Shown here: one piece after another, positions 1-10,705 of the stretch
Layout: every line of letters starts with the position of its first letter
How positions within the stretch are numbered: position 1 is the first letter of the stretch
From: Chryseobacterium sp. E1
GTDB lineage: Bacteria > Bacteroidota > Bacteroidia > Flavobacteriales > Weeksellaceae
Direction of reading: 5' to 3'
DNA: 64,000 bases
NCBI GenBank assembly: GCA_019203745.1
Contig: CP078104.1
Span: forward strand, 868,001 to 932,000
Position numbers and translations under genes: made by a program
The notes under the pieces: generated by a model
Told to the model about the DNA's origin: nothing
The model's input: only the letters and a program-made list of their open reading frames with translations
Database searches by the model: none

Positions 1-96
1 TTAGGGAGAGTTTGAGGGTCATATAAATATCTTGAATCAACCTTAGATCTGACACTTTATATAAAAACATTCTTGTTCGATAAAATTTAAATAGAA

Positions 97-251
97 TTAA
101 CGGGTCGCTCCTCCGGAGCTTTATTTTATGGGGATTTCATTTTTCTACTAACAGTAGATCCCGATGGGATCAAATTCAGCTCCAATGGGAGCTGACTGTT
201 AATAGAACGTATTTGTTTTAAAATTAGAGCTCCGGAGGAGCGACCTGTTAA
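97..251. repeat. 155-bp inverted-repeat element with nested palindromes (cruciform)
   Basis: A 24-bp arm at 97-120 (core GTCGCTCCTCCGGAGCT) is matched by its reverse complement at 228-251 with one mismatch. Between the arms, AACAGT at 150-155 pairs with ACTGTT at 195-200 and encloses two perfect palindromes, GATCCCGATGGGATC at 157-171 and CAGCTCCAATGGGAGCTG at 177-194. As single-stranded DNA or RNA it would form a long outer stem leading to a small cloverleaf. No coding sequence is inside. It could be a MITE-like or REP-type element; no transposase or target-site duplication was seen. Positions 1-96 and 252-318 hold nothing I recognise. Confidence 0.75.
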
Positions 252-318
252 TTCATAGCATAAATATTAATATTTTCAATGTATTTATACTTTTTATCGG
301 ACAGTAATGGGTCGCATA

Positions 319-346
319 AAAAGACTGTCCTTTTGGACAGCCTCTT
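319..346 (-). terminator. Rho-independent terminator of msrAB
   Basis: Read on the minus strand, CTGTCC-AAAA-GGACAG is a stem with a 4-nt loop, extended by a few weaker pairs and followed by a T run. It lies 10 bp downstream of the msrAB stop. Confidence 0.75.
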
Positions 347-355
347 CCTTTCACA

Positions 356-1453
356 TTACTTTTTATCTAACAACGGAAGATATTTTCCGTATCCTTTTGT
401 TTCCATTTCCGCTTTGGGAATAAATTTCAGCGAAGCACTGTTGATACAGTAGCGAAGACCTCCTTTATCTTTAGGACCATCTGTAAATACGTGTCCCAAA
501 TGAGCATCTCCGGTTTTACTTCTTACTTCTACCCTATCCATACCATGAGAACGGTCCAGTTTTTCATCAATCAGACTCTTTGTGATTGGTTTTGAAAAGC
601 TTGGCCATCCACATCCAGATTCAAATTTATCTGTAGAAACAAATAAAGGTTCCCCGTAGTGATATCTACATAAATTCCTTCACGGGTTTCGTCCCAGTAT
701 TCGTTTTGGAAAGGTCTTTCCGTACCATTTTCCTGGGTAACATTGTATTGCTCGGCAGTCAGTTTTTCTTTTAAAACTTTTTTATCCTGCTTTTGATAAG
801 AGGTTGTTTTTGCCGGAAGCGGATTGGCTTTTTGGCCATTTCAAACAGTCCCGGTTCAATATGGCAGTATCCTCCCGGATTTTTATCCAGATAATCCTGG
901 TGATAATCTTCCGCTTTATAGAAATTTTTAAGAGGAATGGTTTCCACCAATATAGGTTTGCTGTAATTTTTGCCAGCTTCTGCACTTCGCCTTTCACAAC
1001 AGCTTCATCCGTTTTATCGGTAAAATAAATTCCTGTTCTGTACTGGTTTCCTCTGTCATTTCCCTGCTGGTCTTTACTTGTGGGATCAATTGTTTTAAAA
1101 TATAAATCAATCAACAGTTTCAGATCTACCTGTTCCGGATCATACTTCACTTTTACGGTTTCTGCAAAACCTGTTGTATGACTTACCACCTCTTCATACG
1201 TAGGATTTTGAGTATTCCCGTTGGCATAACCCACTTCTGTTCCTACAACACCACGAATTTGTTGAAAAAAATGTTCTGTTCCCAGAAACATCCACCTGCA
1301 AAATAAATCTCTCTAACGTTTTTGTTATCCATAATTTTCTCATTTTCTTTTTTATTTCCACTACATCAGGCTTGTTTTTTTGAAAAGCCCGGATCCCGCA
1401 GCAAAGACTGCTATACCCAGAATGATTCCGAGTACAATTAATATATTTTTCAT
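356..1453 (-). CDS. msrAB: Membrane-anchored bifunctional peptide-methionine sulfoxide reductase MsrA-MsrB
   Basis: The fusion repairs oxidised methionine: MsrA reduces the S-sulfoxide and MsrB the R-sulfoxide. Read through the frame breaks, the protein starts at 1453 with a hydrophobic N-terminal segment ([19 protein letters not shown]). A linker follows, then the MsrA domain with GGCFWGTEHFF (catalytic Cys) and GYANG. The C-terminal MsrB domain has CGWPSF and the catalytic [11 protein letters not shown]. The hydrophobic start suggests the enzyme faces the periplasm. Breaks lie near 1375, 1285, 965, 830, 655 and 545; the one at 1285 falls in the GCFWG motif, and one added G restores it. It is the last gene of the run begun by the ECF sigma factor at 2823, which suggests envelope oxidative-stress control. 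Family and fusion are sure; the upstream start is likely. Confidence 0.9.
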
Positions 1454-1470
1454 TTTTACCTTTTTATTCA

Positions 1471-1969
1471 TTACTTATTATTTTGAACGATCATCAATCC
1501 AAATCCTAAAAGCATAAAATCTTTTAAAATAAAGAAATCCGTCACAGGCACTCCGTCCACTATTTTCCATATTCCCGGTGTTGTAAACAAATAACTTAAT
1601 GTCACCAGAAAAGTTACGATCATTCCTATCCCTGCATACTTTTTCAGTACAGCAAATTTCGCACTAAATATCAGGAGTAATGCAATGATAATTTCTATCG
1701 CTCCGATAAGATTTGACACTGCCTGGACGCTCATAATCTTATATACGAAAAAAAGTTAAGAAATGGTTTTCTACCAAGGGTTTTATTGCAGCAGCTTCTG
1801 TGGGAGTGAATTTGAAGATACCAATCCACAGTAAAATAAGTGCTGCTCGAAAAGCGAGATATAATACCCGATTCGGGTTAATTGATTTTAGATTCCTGTA
1901 CTGTTCCGACCATATTTTTAAGATTTTAAATGAATACTTTATTGTTTTCAAAAGTATAGTCGGAGACAT
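1471..1969 (-). CDS. DUF417 (YkgB-like) inner-membrane protein
   Basis: Two overlapping frames together give one hydrophobic protein of about 165 residues. The first half contains LILLWIGIFKFTPTEA followed by AAIKPLVENH, the pattern of the DUF417/YkgB family. The second half begins SVQAVSNLIGAIEI and carries three further membrane segments. A break near 1745 separates them. The biochemical function of DUF417 proteins is not established; relatives are often found next to redox or stress genes, as here. It lies between the anti-sigma gene and msrAB with an 18-bp gap to msrAB, so the two are probably co-transcribed. Confidence 0.8.
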
Positions 1970-1993
1970 TTTAAAATCCTGACAGAAATTTTC

Positions 1994-2263
1994 TTAGAAA
2001 TTTAATTTATCGATCATTTTGTTTTTAAAGTCCTGAATTTCAGAATCATTAATTTCAGTTTTTTCTTCAGAGAATTTCTTTTTAAAAACTTTATCCAAAA
2101 GTGCCAGCTTTTCATTGTACATTCTGCACCATTTGCAGATCATCAGGTGCATGCTCAGCATTCTGTTTTCTCTGGAAGAAATAGATTGGGCATTCCTCTT
2201 TTCCATCAGTAAAGTGGCTTCACTGCATGGTAAAAATAATTTATGTAGTATTCTTCTTATCAT
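1994..2263 (-). CDS. Small zinc-finger-like anti-sigma factor
   Basis: An 89-residue soluble protein. Near the N-terminus it has LPCSEATLLMEKR and then LSMHLMICKWCRMY. The spaced Cys and the H-x3-C-x2-C group match the zinc-binding anti-sigma fold found next to ECF sigma genes in Bacteroidota. It follows the sigma gene with a 5-bp gap, the usual arrangement for a sigma factor and its antagonist. I infer that it binds and restrains the sigma factor encoded upstream. It has no membrane segment, so any signal would be sensed in the cytoplasm, possibly through the cysteines. Confidence 0.75.
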   Translation of the reverse strand: MIRRILHKLFLPCSEATLLMEKRNAQSISSRENRMLSMHLMICKWCRMYNEKLALLDKVFKKKFSEEKTEINDSEIQDFKNKMIDKLNF

Positions 2264-2268
2264 TTCTC

Positions 2269-2823
2269 TTATGATTTTGAAAACCAGTTAAACTCCAGAC
2301 ATTCTCTGAGCTGCATGCGGCTTCTCTGCAAAATCTTCCAAAGATTAGTCGTAGAAACTTCTAATTCCTGACTGACTTCCGGTGCTTTTTTTTTTTCTTC
2401 GATATAATACATTTTAAGCAGAATCTTCCATCTGGAGGGCAATTCTTCAATACATTCCTCCAATGTTTTATTAAATTCTGTACTGTCTAAAAGCTCATCC
2501 CCATCGCCAGAAACATTCCAGTCATTCAAAACATCATTATTTTTCCATGATCCCGTTTCATCAAAAAAATGATCGAGTCTGATATTGGGTTCAGATTTAT
2601 ATTTTTACGGTAAAAATCTGCAACTTTCCTGTTCAGAATAGCCATCAGCCATGTAAGCGCATTGCTTTTTCCTTCAAAAGAATCATAAGCTGAGTAAGCA
2701 GCAAAAAACTTCCTGAACAACATCCTGTGCATCTTCTTTATTCGAAAGTACATACAGTGCCCGCTTCAAAAGCGGTCCTGAATATTGTTCTATCCAGCTT
2801 TTCAGTTCTTCATCTTTTGTCAT
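2269..2823 (-). CDS. ECF-type RNA polymerase sigma factor
   Basis: Reconstructed from 2823 the protein begins MTKDEELKSWIEQYSGPLLK and is about 184 residues, normal for this family. Region 2 shows LSNKEDAQDVVQEVF and the WLMAILNRKVADFYRK helix. Region 4 shows LPSRWKILLKMYYIEEK and a helix-turn-helix (APEVSQELEVSTTNLWKILQ). Breaks occur near 2705 and 2565. It heads a leftward run with the anti-sigma gene, DUF417 and msrAB, and probably drives that run, although no matching promoter motif could be identified. The ECF assignment is firm; the regulon is inferred from gene order. Confidence 0.85.
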
Positions 2824-2935
2824 TGGAAGGATTTTTGTCTTATTTCAGATCACAACGAAGGTAGTAAGTTAAATGGAAAATTGCAAAATGAGATCAATTT
2901 ATTATTGATTACAGTCATTACAAACTTGCCATCTC

Positions 2936-2968
2936 AAACCTTATAGGTTTTGAAAACCTGTAAGGTTT
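2936..2968. repeat. 33-bp palindrome (AAACCT-type), copy 1
   Basis: A near-perfect inverted repeat with centre AGGTTTTGAAAACCT, lying between the sigma operon and alaS. An almost identical palindrome is at 61096-61128. Because it occurs at unrelated genes, I treat it as a dispersed repeat and not an alaS operator. Confidence 0.7.
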
Positions 2969-3041
2969 ACCACACCCCATTAGCCAAACTCGTTATCATT
3001 CAAAACATAGCATAAAATTATTACAAATCGCTTAAAAATCT

Positions 3042-3049
3042 TAAATTTG
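3042..3049 (+). promoter_or_regulatory. Candidate -7 promoter box for alaS
   Basis: TAAATTTG matches the Bacteroidota TAnnTTTG consensus 43 bp before the alaS start. No clear -33 TTG could be assigned at the usual distance. Confidence 0.5.
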
Positions 3050-3091
3050 CATCTTATCAAAATTTGATATTAAAAAAGCAAAAGCAATACT

Positions 3092-5690
3092 ATGACATCA
3101 CAAGAGATACGTCAAAAATTTTTAGATTATTTTAAAAGTAAGGAGCACCTGATCGTTCCTTCAGCTCCTATTGTGCTGAAAGACGACCCTACCCTTATGT
3201 TTTCCAACTCCGGAATGACGCAGTTCAAGGATTTCTTCCTTGGCTACAAAACGCCTACCGCCCCTAGAATTGCCGATACCCAAAAGTGTCTGAGAGTTTC
3301 AGGGAAGCACAATGACCTGGATGATGTAGGTAGAGATACTTACCACCACACCATGTTTGAAATGTTAGGAAACTGGTCTTTCGGGGATTACTTCAAAAAA
3401 GAGGCTATTGCTTTTGCCTGGGAATTACTGACTGAAGTATACGGAATTCCAAAAGAAAATTTATACGTAACGATTTTTGAAGGGGATGCTTCAGAAAATC
3501 TTGAAAGAGATCAGGATGCTTATGACTTCTGGAAATCTCACATTTCAGAGGACAGAATCATTAACGGAAATAAAAAAGATAACTTCTGGGAAATGGGTGA
3601 AAGCGGACCATGTGGACCGTGTTCAGAAATCCATGTTGACTTGAGAACACCAGAAGAAAAGGCTAAAGTTTCAGGACTTGAACTGGTGAATAATGACCAC
3701 CCTCAGGTTGTTGAAGTATGGAACCTGGTTTTCATGGAATTCAACAGAAAAGCAGATAAATCTTTAGAGAAGCTTCCTGCTCAGCACGTAGATACGGGAA
3801 TGGGCTTTGAGCGTCTTTGTATGGCACTTCAAGGGAAGTCTTCCAACTATGACACTGATGTTTTCACTCCGCTTATTGCTAAAGTTGAGGAACTTTCAGG
3901 TAAAAAATATACCGGAATTTTAGAAGACGAAAAAGATATTGCGATCCGTGTTGTGGTAGACCACATCAGAGCGGTTTCCTTTGCTATTGCAGACGGACAA
4001 TTGCCATCAAACGGAGGAGCTGGTTATGTGATCAGAAGAATTTTAAGAAGAGGTATTTCTTATTCTTACCGATTCCTGGATATGAAAGAACCTTTCCTTT
4101 ACAAATTGGTTGCTGTGCTGCAGGAGCAAATGGGAGCTTTCTTCCCGGAACTTGAAAAACAAGGAAAACTGGTTGCTGAAGTGATCAAAAGTGAAGAAGA
4201 TTCTTTCTTAAAGACAATTGAAAACGGTCTGATCAGAGTAGAGAAACTGATCCAGCAGACTATTGCCAATAATCAGAAAGTATTACCTAGCGAAGAAGTT
4301 TTTGAACTGTATGATACTTATGGTTTCCCTGATGATTTAACAAGAATTATCGCTGAAGAAAAAGGCTTAACGATTGATGAAGAAGGTTTCAAAGCTGAAA
4401 TGGAGAAACAAAAACTTCGTTCAAAAGCTGATTCAGCCCAGAAAGTATACGACTGGGTTACCCTGGAAGAAAAGAGAAACTTTGTAGGTTACGATCAAAT
4501 TGAATCTGAAACCTATATTACAAGATACAGAAAGGTAGAAAATAAAGACGGAGAATTTTACCAGGTGGTATTAAGCAGTTCTCCTTTCTACCCTGAAGGA
4601 GGTGGACAGGTTGGAGATAAAGGGGTTCTTGAAAATGCAGTTGAGAGCTTCGAAGTACTGGAAACTAAGAAAGAAAACGGATTGATTATTTCATTAATCA
4701 ACGGACTTCCGAAAGATGCAGGTGCTGTTTTCTATGCTAAAGTAAACGCTTCTGAGAGAAAAATTCTCAGGCAAACCACTCTGTGACTCACCTTCTGCAT
4801 GAGGCTTTAAGAGATGTTTTAGGAACTCACGTAGAACAGAAAGGTTCTTATGTAGGTCCAGATTATCTTCGTTTCGACTTCTCTCATTTCAACAAAATGA
4901 CTGAGGAAGAATTAGCATTAATTGAGGAAAAAGTAAATAAAAAGATCAAAGAAAGTATTGCTTTACAGGAGTTCAGAAATATTCCGATTCAGGAAGCTCT
5001 GGAAAAAGGAGCAATGGCTTTGTTTGGTGAAAAATATGGTGATAGTGTGAGAATGATCCAGTTTGGAAGCTCAAAAGAACTTTGCGGGGAACTCACGTAA
5101 AAAACACCAGCGAAATTGGTCATTTTAAGATCACTTCCGAAGGTTCTGCGGCTGCGGGAATCAGAAGAATTGAGGCTATTTCTGGAGACAAATCTGAAGA
5201 ATATTTCAACAATCTTGAAAAGCAGATCACTGAGCTTTCTCAATTATTAAAGTCTAAAGATGTTGTAAGATCTATCGAAAAACTAATCGAGGAAAATACT
5301 TCATTAAAGGCTGAAGTAGATGCTCTTAAGAAGGAAAAGGCAAAAGGAGAAATCGGAGAATGGAAGAATGCATATGAGCAGAAAGGTAACAAACAGCTTT
5401 TAGTAAAGAAAACTTCTCTGGATGCAGGTTCTGTAAAAGACATCGTATTCCAGTTGAAGAGAGAAATCCCGACTTCAGTAACGATTATTCTTTCTGATGC
5501 AGACGGAAAACCAATGATTACCGTTGGAGTTTCTGATGATCTTGCGGCAGATTACCAGGCTGGAGCTATCGTAAAAGACCTTGCTAAAGAAATTCAAGGT
5601 GGCGGTGGTGGAAACCCTGGCTTTGCGACTGCTGGAGGTAAAAACCTTGAAGGTATAGAAAATGCTTACCAAAAAGCTTTGAATATCTAA
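3092..5690 (+). CDS. alaS: Alanyl-tRNA synthetase
   Basis: AlaRS charges tRNA-Ala and edits Ser/Gly mischarging. The N-terminal class II catalytic core begins [19 protein letters not shown], with [15 protein letters not shown] and GCTSEIH-type residues ([10 protein letters not shown]). The editing domain has [15 protein letters not shown], preceded by NHSV once the frame is restored. Its zinc-site cysteine lies in ELCGGTH after correction near 5085. A C-terminal coiled coil and a glycine-rich DHH-type C-Ala domain ([14 protein letters not shown]) follow. Breaks near 4773 and 5085 each disappear with one extra A or G. The total of about 866 residues is normal. It is a monocistronic gene with a strong terminator after it. 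Confidence 0.95.
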
Positions 5691-5717
5691 AATAGAAACC
5701 TTTATCATAAATTTCAG

Positions 5718-5757
5718 CCCCGGCTGTCTCAGAATTGAGACAGCCGGAGTTGTTTTT
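5718..5757 (+). terminator. Rho-independent terminator of alaS
   Basis: CCGGCTGTCTC at 5720-5730 pairs with GAGACAGCCGG at 5737-5747, followed by a T-rich stretch. Confidence 0.85.
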
Positions 5758-5799
5758 ACTGTCTATCATGTTATTTTAACGTAAAGTTTTTTCTATAAT

Positions 5800-7080
5800 A
5801 CTTTATAATTCCAGGAGACAAAGAATGAAATCAACTTCATTGATTTTTATCAAGCAGACATAATATTGATACGTCTCGCAGATCAAACGGATTATGCAGA
5901 TTCTTCCGCAAACATCTGTGTAATCCGTGAAATCAGCGGGAGATTAAAATAAATTTAGACGGTTATATAAGCTGGAAGATCGCAAAGAAAATCTCATGCT
6001 ACCATCAATATTTTCGTTCGCAAAGGCGTTATACTCAGCTATGAAATGACTGCATTTTTTGATAAATGGAATGCCTTTGCGAATAGAATCCGTAGCATCT
6101 CTGCATTATAAAATACCATTCTTTCATTGATTTTTATCAAGCAGATATAATATGATACTTCTCGCAGATCAAACGGATTATGCAGATTCTTCCGCAAACA
6201 TCTGCGTAATCCGTGAAATCAGCGGGAGATTAAAATAAATTTAGACGGTTATATAAGCTGGATATATGCTTTATTTAACGCTAAAGATCGCAAAGAAATT
6301 CTCATGCTACCATCAATATTTTCGTTCGCAAAGGCGTTATACTCAGCTATGAAATGACTGCATTTTTTGATAAATGGAATGCCTTTGCGAACGAAAAAGC
6401 AGATGAATAGAATCCGTAGCGTCTCTGCATTATAAAATACCATTCTTTCATTGATTTTATCAAGCAGATATAATATTGATACTTCTCGCAGATCAAACGG
6501 ATTACGCAGATTCTTCCGCAAACATCTGCGTAATCTGTGAAATCAGCGGGAGATTAAAATAAATTTAGACGGTTATATAAGCTGGATATATGTTTTATTT
6601 AACGCTAAAGATCGCAAAGAAAATCTCATGCTACCATCAATATTTTCGTTCAAAGGCGTTATACTCAGCTATGAAATGACTGCATTTTTTGATAAATGGA
6701 ATGCCTTTACGAATAGAATCCGTAGCGTCTCTGCATTATAAAATACCATTCTTTCATTGATTTTATCAAGCAGATATAATATTGATACTTCTCGCAGATC
6801 AAACGGATTACGCAGATTCTTCCGCAAACATCTGCGTAATCTGTGAAATCAGCGAGAGATTAAAATAAATTTAGACGGTTATATAAGCTGGATATGTTTT
6901 ATTTAACGCTAAAGATCGCAAAGAAATTCTCATGCTATCATCAATATTTTCGTTCGCAAAGGCGTTACACTCAGCTATGAAATTATTGCGCTTTTTGCTA
7001 AATGGAATCCCTTTGCGAACGAAAAAAGCAGGAAATAAAACTTTTGCGTACTCTGCGTTATAACATACTATTCCCTTATT
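5800..7080. repeat. Tandem array of four ~300-bp repeats
   Basis: One anchor (AGATTAAAATAAATTTAGAC) recurs at 5941, 6227, 6551 and 6867, giving periods of 286, 324 and 316 bp. Each unit also contains GCAGATCAAACGGATTA, CATGCTACCATCAATATTTT (one C/T change in the last copy) and AAATGGAATGCCTTTGCGA. Units differ by short insertions or deletions, such as ATTTAACGCTAAAGATCGC, which is missing from the first. The reading frames inside are not conserved between copies, so I call it non-coding. It fills the whole 1.5-kb gap between alaS and the PhoX-like gene. Confidence 0.85.
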
Positions 7081-7241
7081 CCTAAGATTTTCATCAAAGT
7101 CTTTTTATTTATATCCGTTCTAATTATTGATCTTATCTTAACAAATCCTGACATAATCTTAAACTATTTGTTTCGTCCCCGTAAAATATAATTCACAATA
7201 GACCTCTAGTTTTGTCGTAATCGAAATTCAAAAAAACAATT

Positions 7242-8718
7242 ATGAAAATTAACAGAACTATCGGTGCTTTATTCCTTGCAGGTCTTATCTTTCAGAGCTG
7301 TAATGATGATAATAACGACGGAGAAAATACTCCGGTTAATGACAATATCAAGATTGAAAATTTTTCTAAGGAATCAGCTTTCGTTTTTGGAATGCCAGGT
7401 TTTGAAAATCTGAACATCACCACACTTATTTCAAGTTCAGATGTACTTCCTGGATCTCCCAACTTTGTTTTCGGGGCCAGCCAGACGGGATGGGAATCAT
7501 GAAGGATCCTAATTCTAACGGTTACCTTATGATCACAAACCATGAGATCAAGCAATCGGTTTCCAGAGTATATTTAGATAAAACATTCAAACCTGTAAAA
7601 GGAGAATACATTCTTAATGGTACCGGAGGAATCACCAGATTATGTTCTGCTACATTAGCTACTCCTGAAATTCACGGTTTCAGTGCATTCCTTACTGCAG
7701 GAGAATCCGGAGAAGAAAGTATGGTGCATGCTTTAAACCCTTTAGCTCCTGTTTCCCAGGCTTCAGATAAAACCAGGGTAAAACCGGCTTTAGGAAAAGC
7801 GTCTATGGAAAATGCCGTTCCGCTTCCTAAGGATGTATCTAATGGAAAATCTTATATCATCATCGGTGAAGATCAGTCATATTCTACTTCCCACCAATCT
7901 GCAGGACAGCTGATCATGTACGTAGCCGATACACAGGGAGATCTTGATAACGGAAAACTATATGCATTAAAAGAACCAACAATAACTACAAAGAAACTGA
8001 CATGACCAAAGGAGGCAGCTACGATGTGGAATTTGTTGAAATTACAGGAGCAAAAACCTCTACAGGAGCTCAGATCAACCAGGCCAATATCAATAATAAT
8101 GCAATCCGCTTCTCAAGAGTGGAAGATGTAGATTACAGAAAAGGAGCAGGAAAAGGAAGAGAAATCTATTTTACAGCAACCGGAGAATCCTTAGACGGTG
8201 TAAATCCAAAACCGGGATTAACGATGTGGGGAAGAGTTTACAAACTGGTTTTAAATGCCAACAATATGCTGACCGGAAAGCTGGAAGTAGTGGCAGAAGG
8301 AGACTCTAATCCTGGAAACAATCTGATCAATCCTGATAACCTGTGTGTCACTGAAAACTTTGTTTACATTCAGGAAGACGGTGATTCTTATTACAAAGCG
8401 GCCAATCATGACTCTTACATCTGGCAGCTTAATATTGCAACAAAACAATATAAACCGTGGCTGAATATGAAGCACAACAGAGGTAATTCTGCATGGCAGA
8501 CTGCTTACAATCAGTCCGGAGATCTTCAGAAATTCGGTTCTTGGGAGTTCGGGGCAATGGTTGACATTTCAGATATCATAGGAGTTCCTAATACCTTTAC
8601 CGTGAATATCCATTCTCATACATGGCAATCGGATAAGTTTATGAATCCTGACGGTTCCGGAGTGAATACCAATAAAGAAGGCGGACAGGTTGTCATCATC
8701 AGAAACGTAGAAAAATAG
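7242..8718 (+). CDS. PhoX-like (DUF839) lipoprotein, putative phosphatase
   Basis: A lipoprotein signal is visible: MKINRTIGALFLAGLIFQSC, with Cys as the likely lipid-bearing residue. The mature protein has the DUF839/PhoX pattern: GMGIMKDPNSNGYLMITNHE near the start, then GGITRLCSATL, IGEDQSY and a central REIYFTATGES. Near the end, NPDNLCVTENFVYIQEDG and the C-terminal WEFGAMVDIS follow. PhoX relatives are metal-dependent beta-propeller phosphatases acting outside the cytoplasmic membrane; phosphatase activity here is by homology only. Breaks near 7478 and 7975 are each restored by one added base. The peroxidase gene follows after its terminator. Confidence 0.8.
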
Positions 8719-8741
8719 CTTTAATTACTCATAAAAAATCA

Positions 8742-8776
8742 AAGTATCAGCAGAAAATCTTCTGTTGATACTTTTT
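8742..8776 (+). terminator. Terminator hairpin between the PhoX-like and peroxidase genes
   Basis: AAGTATCAGCAGA pairs with TCTGTTGATACTT and is followed by a T run. It ends only 7 bp before the next start codon, so it may only partly stop transcription. Confidence 0.7.
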
Positions 8777-8782
8777 CATGCA

Positions 8783-10599
8783 ATGAAGAAACTTTCAAAA
8801 TACCCGATACTTCTGTTTTTATATGCAGCAACGGCACTTCTGGTCCTTGCCTACTGCAAAAACGAGAAACCTCAGCCTGTATATGAAGATTTAGGTTCCG
8901 TAAAAAAGAAATCCTTGCCAACAATATTGAGTTTGAAAAACAGGTCAATACACTTACAGACCTTGTCTCTGATAATGCTGACGAAAAACTTCTTCAGCAA
9001 AAGTTTGAAACACTCAGAAAGACCTACAAAAAAATGGAATGGGCCGTAGAATACTTCCTTCCCCATTCCGCAAGATTCATCAACGGGCCGGCCCTTCCTG
9101 AAATTGAAATGGATGAACACACGGAAATAGAACCGGAAGGATTACAGGTTCTGGAAGAAATGCTCTACCCATATGACCGGGCCAATAAAAATGAAGTGAT
9201 CAGATTTTTGAAAAAACTGATTAATAAAAGCAATGCTATAAAAATCAACTTTCAGGTAATTACGGTAAGCAAAAATCAGGTTTTTGATGCATTGAGACAG
9301 GAAGTGTTCAGAATTGCCAGTTTAGGGATTGCAGGATTTGACACTCCTGTTTCCGGAACATCTTTACAGGAAATACCCTATGCGCTTGAAGCAGTAAAGC
9401 AGACTTTAGAGCAAATTTCTACCGGCAGATCAAAAGGTAAGGCTTTGAAAAATATCAATGCTGAAATAAGTTCCGCTCTTGAAATACTGAAAAAGAATCC
9501 GGATAAGAATTCTTTTGATTACGTCAATTTCATTCCTGATCATCTTAACAAGATCACTTCCCTGATGCTGGAATTCCAGAAACAGGAACAGATCCCGGAT
9601 GTTGAAGTAACGACCGCCCTGAATAAACATGCCGCTACATTTTTTTCAAAGAATGCTTTCAACCCCAATGCATTCACTCCGGGTAATGAATTTGCCTTTT
9701 CAAAAGAAAAATCAGCCCTTGGTCACAAACTTTTTAACGATAAAATACTTTCCAACAATAACAACAGGAGCTGTGCCACCTGTCATATTCCAGAAAAAGC
9801 ATTTACTGACGGACTTGCAAAATCGTTGTCCCTTGAAAATGCAGAGCTTGCAAGAAATGCTCCTTCACTTAATTATGCAGGCTACCAGCATGGGCAGTTC
9901 TGGGATATGCGGAAAGAGGATCTGGAAGGCCAGAGCTCCGATGTGATCTCCAATAAGGAAGAAATGCATGGTGACCTTAATGTTATTCTTGCAAAGATCA
10001 ATCAGGATAAGGAATATCAGGCAGCTTTTAAAAAGATTTATCAATCTCAGAAGACGGAAATCTGGCAACTTCAGAATGTACTGGCAAGCTATATCCGTTC
10101 GCTGGCAGCATTCAATTCAGGTTTTGATGAATACATGAGAGGTAATAAATCGGCCATGACAGAAAGCCAGAAACGTGGTTTTAATCTTTTTGTAGGAAAG
10201 GCTCAGTGTGCCATATGCCACTTTATTCCTTTATTCAATGGAACGGTACCTCCAACTTTCAAAAAAACTGAACAGGAAGTACTGGGAACGGCTATCAATG
10301 GAGACAATAAAACTTTTGACCAGGATCCGGGCAGAGGAAAATTCCATGAAACGGTTGAATCCCTCCAGAATTCCTTTAAAACCCCTACCCTCAGAAACAT
10401 CAGCAAAACGGCTCCTTACATGCACAACGGAGGTTATAAAACATTGAAAGAAGTGATGAATTTTTATAATAAAGGCGGAGGAAAAGGCTTTGGATTTAAA
10501 GTAGAAAACCAGACACTTTCAGATGCTCCGTTACAGCTTACGGATCAGGAAATTGATGACATTATTGATTTTATGCGGGCATTGGATGACAGACAGTAG
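8783..10599 (+). CDS. Di-haem cytochrome c peroxidase / MauG-family protein
   Basis: The N-terminus (MKKLSKYPILLFLYAATALL, then YCKNEKP) looks like a lipoprotein or secretion signal. A helical N-terminal region of about 270 residues precedes the peroxidase part. Two haem-binding motifs are visible, CATCH (in NNRSCATCHIPEKAF) and CAICH (in GKAQCAICHFIP), followed by TPTLRNISKTAPYMHNGG, typical of the bacterial CCP/MauG family. It probably reduces peroxide or oxidises a partner in the periplasm. A single break near 8905 is repaired by one A. The start at 8783 places the signal sequence first. The long helical extension is usual for Bacteroidota members and its role is unknown. Confidence 0.85.
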
Positions 10600-10605
10600 T
10601 TTGGA

Positions 10606-10705
10606 ATGGAAGCTGGAAGAAAGAAGCTGGAAGTCGGAAAATTAACAAGGTATGAAAATTCGTCTTTCATACCTCATAACTTCCAGCCTCCAGCTTCAGA
10701 CTTTC
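10606..10705. repeat. Inverted repeat with GAAGCTGGAAG arms
   Basis: GAAGCTGGAAG units at about 10611-10636 are matched in inverted form by CTTCCAGCCTCCAGCTTC near 10680-10698. They enclose a small hairpin (GGTATGAAA / TTTCATACC). It could act as the terminator of the peroxidase gene or be a dispersed repeat. Confidence 0.55.

Noticed and set aside
2936..2968. T-box or operator for alaS
   Set aside because: No T-box consensus, and the same palindrome is found at 61096 in another context.
3092..5690. alaS split into three genes or a pseudogene
   Set aside because: Each break is a one-base homopolymer change and all essential motifs are intact; the same holds for most genes here, so sequence error is the better explanation.
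5584..6521. Small open frames inside the tandem repeats
   Set aside because: They differ from copy to copy and do not keep frame or start codons.
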